This document shows positions 1 to 5,930 of a stretch of DNA of 6,850 bases, piece after piece (the first letter of the stretch is position 1; each line of letters opens with the position of its first letter). Location of the stretch: the NCBI GenBank assembly GCA_964410485.1, contig CAYPHJ010000169.1, positions 1 to 6,850 of the forward strand, in the 5' to 3' direction. The notes beneath the pieces are model-generated. The model did no database searches. It was not told the origin of the DNA and saw only the letters and a list, made by a program, of their open reading frames with translations. The translations under genes and the position numbers were made by a program. The stretch is from CAYPHJ01 sp964410485 (GTDB lineage Bacteria > Desulfobacterota > Binatia > UBA9968).

Positions 1-346
1 TCTTGCTCGCGGAGTCGGGCAAAGCTGTCGGTTACAAAAATTGTAGGCGGGAGAGTTCGTCGGGCAGAGAACAAGTTTGTTTGTCGTGAACAACAATCGT
101 CGTCTCATGCCTGCGTTCAGAGATAGCGCACGACACCTTTGGATCAGTTGAGCATCAACCGTTGCATTGACCAGTTCTTCTCAAGTTGTCAGTAGGTGAC
201 GCGGGCGGCCCTAATGTAGCTGCATTTGCGATAGAGTGACATGATTTTTGCGTGTATGTTCCTGATCGATCACAACTTACCACTATGAATATTGTCGGTG
301 TGGCATTGGCGCGACGATGAAGATTGCTGTACAAAGAGACGGTCCC
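1..346. other. Non-coding leader upstream of the monooxygenase gene
   Basis: No convincing gene is visible in this stretch. Short frames are open across the left edge on both strands (for example plus frame 1 up to about base 128), but none has a start, a motif or protein-like composition that would let me call a truncated CDS. The region presumably carries the promoter of the downstream flavin oxidoreductase. I could not find a sigma-70 pair with good spacing; a TATGAA hexamer at 284-289 has no acceptable -35 partner. The only distinct element is the palindrome at 263-272. Confidence 0.5.
263..272. promoter_or_regulatory. Perfect 10-bp palindrome, possible operator
   Basis: TGATCGATCA is a perfect palindrome 84 bases upstream of the likely monooxygenase start. 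It is flanked by GTT on the left and AAC on the right, offset by one base. It could bind a dimeric regulator, but a 10-bp palindrome also arises by chance and the spacing does not match the CRP/FNR consensus. Low confidence. Confidence 0.2.
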
Positions 347-1351
347 ATGAAATTCGGCATCTTTATCTTTGGCGATAACCATCCCGAGCTTGGTCGTTCC
401 AATCAACAATATTACGAAGAAGTCCTTACGCTGGGGGAGTGGGCCGAGGAATTGGGATTTGATTCCTTTTTTCTTGGTGAACACCATCTTTACTGGTACG
501 GCACGTGTGTCTCACCTCCGACGGTGATTGCCGCGCTCGCTCAGCGAACTAAAAGAATTCGTTTGGGTCCGGCTGTATCCGTCTTGCCGTTTCATAATCC
601 TCTCATCGTCGCAGAGGAGTATGCCCTGGCGGACAATCTTTGCGGCGGACGGTTGGATTTTGCCGTTGGCAGCGGTTTCTCGCCGGTGGAATTCAATGCG
701 TTCGGCATGTCGATGGAAGAGGCAAAGGCAAGATTTTGGGAGACGCTCGAAGTTATTTTGAAGGCGTGGACTCAGGATGAGTTCTCACATAGCGGAAATT
801 ATTATCACTTTGACGGCATATCCTTATACATGAAGCCGCTACAGGAGCCGATGCCGCCGACCTGGATTGCGGCATCGAGCGACGAGACATTGCAAAGAGC
901 GGGCGACCTCGGATTCCCGATCATGGGCATTCCTTTTGCCCGGTCAAACACTATAATGGACGTCAAGGCGAAGAACGATCTATTCACAGAATCGTACTTT
1001 CGTGCCGGTCACCAACGAACCCCGGATATCATGGTCGCGCTGCATGTCTACCTCCACCCCAAAGAGGAGGAAGCACTCCGGCTAAGCCGGCCCTACTTTG
1101 AACGCGCGATTTCTTTCCACAAGACGCACCGCCGTCCAGGCTCAAAAATCCCTGATTTCGATAATACCAAAAAGGAAAGGCTCGCCGTCTTCAGCTCTCC
1201 CGACGACGCGGCGGAAATCTTCCGTGAGTATCAAAAGATCGGTGTTACACACGTGATCTGCATGGTTAACTTTGGCGGCGTGCCCCTGCCAGAGGTGCGC
1301 CGGACTCTAGAGTTGATGGCGCGAGAAGTGATGCCGATGCTTGATCGGTGA
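347..1351 (+). CDS. LLM-class flavin-dependent oxidoreductase (luciferase-like monooxygenase)
   Basis: This is a 334-residue TIM-barrel protein of the bacterial luciferase-like family, which uses reduced FMN or F420 to oxidise small organic substrates in the cytoplasm. Family marks seen: the N-terminal strand MKFGIFIFGD, the EHH motif at residues 45-47, the block from LPFHNPLIVAEE through GGRLDFAVGSGF (80-111) that lines the flavin site, PTWIAASS (171-178), and the C-terminal NFGGVPLPEV segment (308-317) before the last helix. Length is normal for the family. An in-frame ATG at 317 would add ten residues, but homologues of this type begin at the MKFG strand and only the 347 ATG is preceded by a weak purine-rich stretch (AAAGAGA), so I chose 347. 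The substrate cannot be read from sequence. It stands alone, convergent with the mgtE operon. Confidence 0.9.
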   Translation: MKFGIFIFGDNHPELGRSNQQYYEEVLTLGEWAEELGFDSFFLGEHHLYWYGTCVSPPTVIAALAQRTKRIRLGPAVSVLPFHNPLIVAEEYALADNLCGGRLDFAVGSGFSPVEFNAFGMSMEEAKARFWETLEVILKAWTQDEFSHSGNYYHFDGISLYMKPLQEPMPPTWIAASSDETLQRAGDLGFPIMGIPFARSNTIMDVKAKNDLFTESYFRAGHQRTPDIMVALHVYLHPKEEEALRLSRPYFERAISFHKTHRRPGSKIPDFDNTKKERLAVFSSPDDAAEIFREYQKIGVTHVICMVNFGGVPLPEVRRTLELMAREVMPMLDR

Positions 1352-1359
1352 CAATTCTC

Positions 1360-1402
1360 AACCCGTTTCGGGTTGCGGGTTTCGCGTTCCGAGTTCTGTT
1401 CC
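1360..1402 (+). repeat. Degenerate short-period repeat with hairpin after the monooxygenase
   Basis: Starting 9 bases after the stop codon, AACCCG (1360-1365) and CGGGTT (1369-1374) form a 6-bp stem with a TTT loop. Variations of the same unit follow: GCGGGTTT, CGCGTTCC, GAGTTCTG. This phrase-like pattern of roughly 7-8 bases is typical of dispersed intergenic repeats in many environmental bacteria. The hairpin may help end the monooxygenase transcript, but no clean T-run follows, so it is not a canonical intrinsic terminator. Confidence 0.5.
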
Positions 1403-1490
1403 TCCTCAACTGAAACAGAAGTTAAACTCATAATAGTTGGATGTGTTCTGTGGCACCCAAAACGACGGAATCCGTAACCGAGAGAGATCT

Positions 1491-1520
1491 CCCCGGAGCG
1501 CGTAACTGATTGTTCCGGGG
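1491..1520. repeat. GC-rich inverted repeat in the convergent gap
   Basis: CCCCGGA (1491-1497) and TCCGGGG (1514-1520) are perfect 7-bp arms around a 16-base loop. Outside them AGAGA (1483-1487) faces TCTCT (1533-1537), which could extend or compete with the stem. It lies between the converging 3' ends of the monooxygenase and mgtE. No T-run follows on either strand, so bidirectional termination or transcript-end protection is only a guess. Confidence 0.4.
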
Positions 1521-1623
1521 CGTCGTACGGGGTCTCTTCGTGAATGCGGTCCAGCACCCCCGCGACGTGATACGCCAGATCATCCGGGAAATTTCTCATG
1601 TACGACGCTTCGAGCCTGCGCCA

Positions 1624-2937
1624 TCATGTCGGCAGCATGCTCGCCAGCAGCGTCGCCAGGCCCAGAAAGCTGAAAAACCCGACGACGTCGGTCACGGTGG
1701 TGAGAATGATCGACGAAGATTGCGCCGGATCCTGGCCGAGCGCGAGCAAAATCATCGGTATCAGGGCCCCTGCCAAGCCGGCAGCCACCATGGAAATAAC
1801 CATGGAAACGCCGATCACCAGAGCCAGGCCGAGCGATCGGCTCCAGACATAAACCCCGAGCGATGTCGTCAGCGCGACCGCGATGCCGTTGACAAATGCG
1901 ACGTTCACCTCTTTGAACGTCATGCGCAGCCAGTGGCGCGGGCGAATTTCCCGCAACGACAGCCCGCGCATGGTCACCGCCAGGGCCTGCGCGCCGGTGT
2001 TGCCCGACTGGCCGGCGACGATTGGCAGCAGAACCGCCAGCGCGGTAAACTTGGCGATGATCCCTTCGAAGATCCCGACCACCGAAGCGGCGATGAAGGC
2101 CGTGACCAGATTGATCTCCAGCCACGGCAGCCTCTTGCGAATCGCAAAAGAAACATCGGACAGGGCGCGCTCCTCCTTGCTCGCGCCGACCATGGTCTGA
2201 ATATCAACGCTCGCTTCTTCCTGGGCTGCGGCGATGAGCGCCTCGTGGCGAATCACGCCAACGAGTCTTCCTTCAACGTCAACGACCGGAAGGCTCGGCA
2301 GTTTAAGCCTCGTCAAGAGATCCACCACCTCCTCTCGACCCGCCATGGCGTGGACGCTGGCCGGCACCCCTCGCACCAATTCTACCAGTCGCTCAGAGGG
2401 CGCCGCCAACGCGAGTTCCTGAACCGCCACAGCACCGACGAGGCGTCCTTCCTGGTCCACCAGATAGACGTCATGGATGCGTCTGTGCCGGAGGGCGCGA
2501 ATCCGACCCAGGGCTTCTCTCGCCGTCGCATCGGGACGAAAAGCAGTGGCTCGAGGATCCATCATGTGCCCGGCGCTATCGGAAGGATAGGCCATGAGCG
2601 CCAGGAGTTCTTCGGCCGAAGCGGGTTCTAGAAGAGCTAGCAGCTCGCTACGGGGCTTCTCATCAAGCCGAGCGAGCAACGGCGCAACCCGACTCGGATC
2701 AAGCGCGGCGATTATTTGACTCGCCGGCTGCCTCGCCATCTGTTCCAGCACCTGCGCAGAGACCTCCGCAGTAAGCTGCTCAAACACCGCGGCTGCGCGT
2801 GGCGCCGGCTCTGCCTCCAAGAGGCGGACAATTTCAGGTATCGGACGGGAATCCAGCAAGCGCGCAGCATCGCCTGGATAAAGCTGAAGAAAACCCTGTA
2901 GCAAATGTTTAAGCGCTCTCTCAGCGTTTGGAGCCAT
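1624..2937 (-). CDS. mgtE: Magnesium transporter MgtE, full length
   Basis: This is a 437-residue inner-membrane Mg2+ channel of the MgtE/SLC41 family, close to the usual 450 residues. Domain order: helical MgtE-N superhelix (about 10-125), ending in the typical SDSAGHMMDP junction (119-128); a CBS pair (about 129-245) that senses cytoplasmic Mg2+; the connecting plug helix; and a five-helix pore from about 270. The pore shows PIVAGQSGNTGAQ (305-317) and TTVTDVVG (413-420). D417 in the latter matches the Mg2+-coordinating Asp of the Thermus thermophilus channel (D432). The start is supported by AAGGA about 8 bases upstream. Its first 17 nt overlap the 3' end of the truncated paralogue, which implies translational coupling. 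It is the last gene of the operon. All key residues appear intact. Confidence 0.95.
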   Translation of the reverse strand: MAPNAERALKHLLQGFLQLYPGDAARLLDSRPIPEIVRLLEAEPAPRAAAVFEQLTAEVSAQVLEQMARQPASQIIAALDPSRVAPLLARLDEKPRSELLALLEPASAEELLALMAYPSDSAGHMMDPRATAFRPDATAREALGRIRALRHRRIHDVYLVDQEGRLVGAVAVQELALAAPSERLVELVRGVPASVHAMAGREEVVDLLTRLKLPSLPVVDVEGRLVGVIRHEALIAAAQEEASVDIQTMVGASKEERALSDVSFAIRKRLPWLEINLVTAFIAASVVGIFEGIIAKFTALAVLLPIVAGQSGNTGAQALAVTMRGLSLREIRPRHWLRMTFKEVNVAFVNGIAVALTTSLGVYVWSRSLGLALVIGVSMVISMVAAGLAGALIPMILLALGQDPAQSSSIILTTVTDVVGFFSFLGLATLLASMLPT

Positions 2938-3781
2938 CGTCGCTTTCCTTGTCTTGCTGTACCACTTGAGGAAGGATCGTAGCTGCCACGCCTGCCAGCA
3001 CCCCGGTCAGCCCGATCCAATAAAGCTCGCCCAGGCTCAGCATAGTCGAAATGGCTTGGCTCGCCGGCCTGCTCGCAGCGTCCTCCAGCCTGCGCAGCTT
3101 CTCATGCCGAATGACGCCGACAAACGCACCGCTATCGTCCACCACCGGTAGAACATGGAAGTCTCGCCAACCCGGATGGGCTACGATGGAAGCGAAATCA
3201 GCGCGCGCCGGCAACCGGAGTACGTGAGGACGCATGGCTGAGGAGAGCATCGTTTTCGGTGACGCCAGCATCAACTCGCGGAGAGTAAGGACTCCTATCA
3301 AACGCTGCTCTCGGTCGACCACATACATATAGGAAAGGAGGCTGTTGGGCGCGCGCCGCACGCGTGTCCGTGCCTCACCCACTCTAATATCGCCGGGAAG
3401 CGAAAGCGCTCGGGGCTCCATCAGCGCGCCCGCCGTTCCCTCGGGAAACTGAAGCAATCGACGCAAAGAGATCGAGAAATCCGCTGGGGCATACGCGAGC
3501 GCGCGATCCCGGACCTCCGCATCCAGACGACGGAGCAAACCCGCCGCTAGGTTCAAGGGCAAAGCCCTAAGGACCGCTACGGCAGCTTCAGGCGCGAGGC
3601 AAGCTATACATCCAGCGGCAGCCAGTGGGGCCATGGACTGAAAGACCTGCGCCGCAAGCTGTGGCCGAGTTTTCTCCAAAAACGCGGCCGCTTCCTCCGC
3701 CGGAAGCCGTTCAAGAATGACCGCGCTATCACGAGGGTGTGACTCTAGGAAAGCTTGGGAGAGAAGCCAGTCTGTTTCCAT
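2921..3781 (-). CDS. MgtE-like regulatory paralogue: MgtE-N, CBS pair, one TM helix
   Basis: The 286-residue product resembles the cytoplasmic half of MgtE: an Ala/Leu-rich MgtE-N superhelix (about 12-115), the FPEGTAGALMEP junction (112-123), and two CBS motifs (about 125-235) ending in FVGVIRHEKL. The full-length neighbour has LVGVIRHEAL at the same place. The five-helix pore is absent. Instead there is one hydrophobic segment (about 252-272, beginning GELYWIGLTG) and a short charged tail, so it should be anchored in the membrane but cannot conduct. I infer a regulator or partner subunit rather than a transporter. A TTG at 3787 could start two codons earlier and overlap the upstream stop, but the ATG at 3781 has AAGG at a good distance and follows the channel's stop by 2 nt. 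The stop codon is clean, so this is a defined architecture and not an obvious frameshift wreck. Confidence 0.85.
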   Translation of the reverse strand: METDWLLSQAFLESHPRDSAVILERLPAEEAAAFLEKTRPQLAAQVFQSMAPLAAAGCIACLAPEAAVAVLRALPLNLAAGLLRRLDAEVRDRALAYAPADFSISLRRLLQFPEGTAGALMEPRALSLPGDIRVGEARTRVRRAPNSLLSYMYVVDREQRLIGVLTLRELMLASPKTMLSSAMRPHVLRLPARADFASIVAHPGWRDFHVLPVVDDSGAFVGVIRHEKLRRLEDAASRPASQAISTMLSLGELYWIGLTGVLAGVAATILPQVVQQDKESDDGSKR

Positions 3782-3783
3782 CT

Positions 3784-4611
3784 TCAACCTTGGCCTGTGA
3801 TCAGGACCGAAACGCCTTCACTAAATTCCTTCGCAGGCACGAGCACCCGGCCATCCGAATTTTCGAGAATCACGGCTGTCGCGGTAATCTCAACGATCTT
3901 TCCGTGGACGGCACCGATCCTCACACTATGGCCAACCCGGTATATCTGGCGAAGATAATGGGCAGCGATAATGTTGCTGACCGCGGTTCGCGATCCGAGG
4001 CCGAATGCGAGGGCGGCGCCGCCGATAATGGCCGCGATCACGATTGTGATTGTGGCTGTCAGAAACCGACTTTCGATGCCGAGCTGATCCACTCCGGTTA
4101 CGATGGCGATCAGCAGGATCACGCTCTGAGCCGCCTTTCCAAGCAGGCTGCCGTATCCCAGGCGCGCCGCACCCGCAGCTCCGATGATGGCATCGCGTGC
4201 AAGATTGCCAGCCAGTAAGCCGGCAAACACGATCAGCACCGCAACCAGAACGCGAGGAAGGTAGTAAGAGACGCCGGCAAGCCATGTCGCGAGCACCGGC
4301 AGCCCCAGGGTTTCTGTTGCAGCGGTGAAGAACAAAAGGAAAACCACCCAGAATATGATCCTACTGATCACGTCCGACGCCCCACGATTCATCCCGATTC
4401 GTCGAAGGAAGCTTTCGATCGTTGGGGTTAGGGCAAACCAATCCAGGCCACTGATCAGGCGTCTGCTCCAGGTTCGCAGGAGGTGGGCAAGTCCCCAGCC
4501 AATTAGAAGCAGGGCAGCAGCCCCCAGGAGGTTCGGAAGTTGCTGGCCGATTCTCTGCGCCAGAAGGTTGAGAGAATTACTTAACGGCTCGATCCATTCT
4601 GTGTAATCCAT
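3784..4611 (-). CDS. Small MscS-like mechanosensitive channel protein
   Basis: This is a 275-residue membrane protein with about five hydrophobic helices (roughly 25-46, 82-105, 117-137, 160-175, 183-205). The last is a Gly/Ala-rich pore-helix-like stretch, AAIIGGAALAFGLGSRTAVS (193-212), followed by an MscS-type beta domain (about 222-262: YRVGHSVRIG, GKIVEI, LENSDGRVLVPA). The protein stops about 13 residues after that domain, so the large C-terminal alpha/beta vestibule of E. coli MscS is missing. The helices before the pore resemble the conserved TM-helix repeats of this superfamily. Likely role: tension-gated or constitutive small-ion pore in the inner membrane. It is the first secure gene of the three-gene Mg2+ operon, and its stop lies 2 nt before the next start. 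The start is fixed by a near-ideal Shine-Dalgarno. Confidence 0.85.
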   Translation of the reverse strand: MDYTEWIEPLSNSLNLLAQRIGQQLPNLLGAAALLLIGWGLAHLLRTWSRRLISGLDWFALTPTIESFLRRIGMNRGASDVISRIIFWVVFLLFFTAATETLGLPVLATWLAGVSYYLPRVLVAVLIVFAGLLAGNLARDAIIGAAGAARLGYGSLLGKAAQSVILLIAIVTGVDQLGIESRFLTATITIVIAAIIGGAALAFGLGSRTAVSNIIAAHYLRQIYRVGHSVRIGAVHGKIVEITATAVILENSDGRVLVPAKEFSEGVSVLITGQG

Positions 4612-4612
4612 A

Positions 4613-4804
4613 TCAACCTCCTTTCTTCCCGCTCAAAACCGCTGCTATTTCCATCTGTAGCCTGGAGGCGTGTGCGCGTTTGTCTAACGCAGAGGAGAAA
4701 ACGGTACGTCGATAACGTTCGCAGAGAACGGCTCTGACGCGCAAAATCGCGTCATACCGAAGATGCTTCCAAGAGGTATCACAAATCTTAATCAATCCCA
4801 ACAA
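4613..4804 (-). CDS. Doubtful 63-codon ORF leading the Mg2+ operon
   Basis: An open frame beginning at TTG (4804) runs 63 codons and ends at TGA 1 nt before the start codon of the MscS-like gene. Its final Lys-Lys-Gly-Gly codons contain that gene's Shine-Dalgarno. The product is basic and mostly helical in appearance (DAILRVRAVLCERYRR, then LQMEIAAVLSG). I recognise no family. In favour: the exact abutment typical of coupled genes, and AGAGGA 4-5 bases ahead of the TTG. Against: no ATG start, no motif, and codon third positions close to random. It could instead be an untranslated or leader-peptide region. A 12-codon ATG frame (starting at 4826, stop at 4788) overlaps its beginning. Confidence 0.25.
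   Translation of the reverse strand: MLGLIKICDTSWKHLRYDAILRVRAVLCERYRRTVFSSALDKRAHASRLQMEIAAVLSGKKGG
4617..4622 (-). promoter_or_regulatory. Strong Shine-Dalgarno for the MscS-like gene
   Basis: AGGAGG, within AAAGGAGGTTGAT on the minus strand, sits 5 bases before the ATG at 4611. It is the best ribosome-binding site in the window and fixes that start. It also forms the last codons of the small upstream ORF. Confidence 0.85.
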
Positions 4805-4996
4805 AAAATCCTCTGCTTCCCATCATTCTGTCGATGAATATTTTCGCCGCTCGCACAAATTTTTCAGCGCTGGTCGTGAGACAAAATCGCTTCATACTTC
4901 GAGAACTCAGCACGAACGGATGGCGCTTTGAGCGATTGAAACATTTGGATTTGTTTCAAAATTCGGATCTGGTATTTCGCGCTTCTAGTTCAGCAG
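4805..4996. other. Intergenic region upstream of the Mg2+ operon
   Basis: Together with 4613-4804 this makes a 385-base gap between secure genes. It should contain the operon promoter, but I could not pick a sigma-70 pair with confidence. No M-box or ykoK-like Mg2+ riboswitch fold could be recognised by eye. The part nearest the methyltransferase is repeat sequence (4924-4992). A plus-strand frame through here is explained by that repeat. Confidence 0.4.
4924..4992. repeat. Degenerate intergenic repeat with 8-bp stem-loop
   Basis: TTGAAACA (4936-4943) and TGTTTCAA (4952-4959) are perfect inverted arms around an 8-base loop. Phrase-like variations follow: AATTCGGATCTGG, TATTTCGCGC, TTCTAGTTC. 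The pattern matches the dispersed degenerate repeat type that, when translated, gives 'DLFxxSDLxFRASS'-like strings. It starts just after the methyltransferase stop (minus strand) and may serve as its weak terminator, although there is no T-run. Confidence 0.5.
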
Positions 4997-5593
4997 CTAA
5001 TCCCTTCTACCGCCGAAGAGTGCTTCTCTGCCTTCCTGCCAATATGATTTCGCGCCGCTGAATCCGGCGGCTCTCAACCAGGCCAGTTGTTTTCTCAAGG
5101 GGACAAACACCAGATCCAGGTTGAGAAAGCAGCCGCCAGGCTTTAGGATGTGAAATATTTCCTTATAGATCTCCTCGATGACTCCGGGATCACGAACATT
5201 GTGAATAGCTATTGTTGAAACAACGACATCGAACGATCCATCAATTGCCCGGCTCCATCCGGGGTTGCTGAAGTCCGCGATGACATAATCAATGCGGTCT
5301 TGCAATTTGGCCATGCGCCGCCGTCCGAGCTTGACCATCTCTTTCGAGCCATCCTGGCAGACGGCCGTCGCGTTGGGGAACTGTTCCAGTAGAAATTGCG
5401 CCAGCGCGCCGTAACCTGCGCCCACATCCAAAATCCGTATAGACTCATCCCTCGCAAAAGGGATAGCATCGGCCAGCATTTGGAATTGAGGCCGCCGTTC
5501 GTCTTCATAACGGTCCTGCCGCCTCGCCCAATCCTGGACGTATTCCTTTGAGCTCCAGTCGTGAATCCCGTGCGGATCCGAGATTTTCGCCAT
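4997..5593 (-). CDS. Class I SAM-dependent methyltransferase, short form
   Basis: This 198-residue cytoplasmic enzyme transfers a methyl group from S-adenosylmethionine to an unknown acceptor. Seen: SAM-binding motif I ILDVGAGYG (54-62), the acidic residue after strand 2 in QDGSKEMVKL (D81), ADFSNPGW (106-113, D107 near the adenine), strand 4 FDVVVSTIAIHNV (121-133), ILKPGG (149-154), and a family-like C-terminus QLAWLRAAGF...ALFGG. I chose ATG 5593, not the longer frame from 5713, because GAGAGG lies about 8 bases upstream and the extra 40 codons are repeat sequence (5667-5695) plus adjoining unlike sequence. The protein is shorter than the 230-240 residues usual for this group: the helical lid expected between LNLDLVF and LRKQLAWL is almost absent. 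Acceptor unknown. Confidence 0.85.
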   Translation of the reverse strand: MAKISDPHGIHDWSSKEYVQDWARRQDRYEDERRPQFQMLADAIPFARDESIRILDVGAGYGALAQFLLEQFPNATAVCQDGSKEMVKLGRRRMAKLQDRIDYVIADFSNPGWSRAIDGSFDVVVSTIAIHNVRDPGVIEEIYKEIFHILKPGGCFLNLDLVFVPLRKQLAWLRAAGFSGAKSYWQEGREALFGGRRD

Positions 5594-5668
5594 GGGAAGA
5601 ACCTCTCGAAGGATAAGAGGACTACACAGGTTATCCCGCCAAGCATGTCCTGAATGGAAGCGAAGGGA

Positions 5669-5684
5669 CGCAAAGGCGCAAAGG
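5669..5684 (+). repeat. Tandem CGCAAAGG repeat upstream of the methyltransferase
   Basis: CGCAAAGG occurs twice head to tail (5669-5676 and 5677-5684), followed by AAAAACGCAA. This is the core of a widely dispersed intergenic repeat whose translation gives 'CAFASLRF' or 'KDAKAQRK' strings in many uncultured-bacterium annotations. It lies in the 5' leader of the methyltransferase gene, 76 bases upstream of its start. Confidence 0.6.
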
Positions 5685-5805
5685 AAAAACGCAATGGCTT
5701 TTCTTTTTCTCAACTAAATACATACTCCGCCCGGTCGGACAGCGGGCCCTTGATCATCTTCGTGCTGTAGGCAGGGGACAGTACACGTTCCGGTTGCCTG
5801 TGGTG

Positions 5806-5925
5806 GCGGTCAGCCGTCTGCGGTCTTCCCAATCGAACTCCGCGCGTCAGCGTTCCGGTCTCCCGTCCCCGGTCCCCGGTCGTGTTCCTCAAAACCTCGA
5901 ACTTCGAACGTCGCACCTCGAACTC
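5806..5925. repeat. Composite block of three degenerate short repeats
   Basis: Three different phrase-like repeats follow each other. Around 5806-5826 the theme is CGGTCAGCCGTCTGCGGTC. At 5851-5882 it is CCGGTCTCCCGTCCCCGGTC followed by another CCCCGGTC. At 5894-5925 it is ACCTCGAACTTCGAACGTCG followed by CACCTCGAACTC. Each resembles a known style of dispersed, low-complexity intergenic repeat, and no open frame here looks like protein. Finding all three together suggests a site that has accumulated such elements. Confidence 0.6.
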
Positions 5926-5930
5926 AAGAT

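Noticed and set aside
155..487. Minus-strand 110-codon frame over the leader and start of the monooxygenase
   Set aside because: It overlaps the clear monooxygenase N-terminus and shows no motif, so it is a shadow frame.
1231..1599. Minus-strand frame after mgtE starting MRNFPDDLAYHVAGVLDR
   Set aside because: The first 30 residues look protein-like, but the rest runs through the 1360-1402 repeat and antisense to the monooxygenase. There is no good ribosome-binding site or family, so a fourth operon gene is not supported.
1510..2631. Long plus-strand open frame of 373 codons antisense to mgtE
   Set aside because: It is a mirror of the high-GC codon pattern of mgtE. Its product is rich in Arg, Gln and His with no motif, and the opposite strand carries a clear MgtE with intact pore residues.
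4612..4996. M-box or other Mg2+ riboswitch upstream of the ion operon
   Set aside because: Would make sense functionally, but I could not recognise the conserved core or a fold by eye. A covariance-model search (Rfam M-box, ykoK) of the minus strand would be decisive.
4834..5061. Plus-strand 75-codon frame
   Set aside because: Its middle is the degenerate repeat at 4924-4992, and its end is antisense to the methyltransferase C-terminus.
5706..5790. C-terminus-like string KMIKGPLSDRAEYVFS on the minus strand, as the other end of the broken signal-peptide gene
   Set aside because: It is in a different frame from the 5931-5987 start and separated from it by repeats. There is no independent sign that it is coding.
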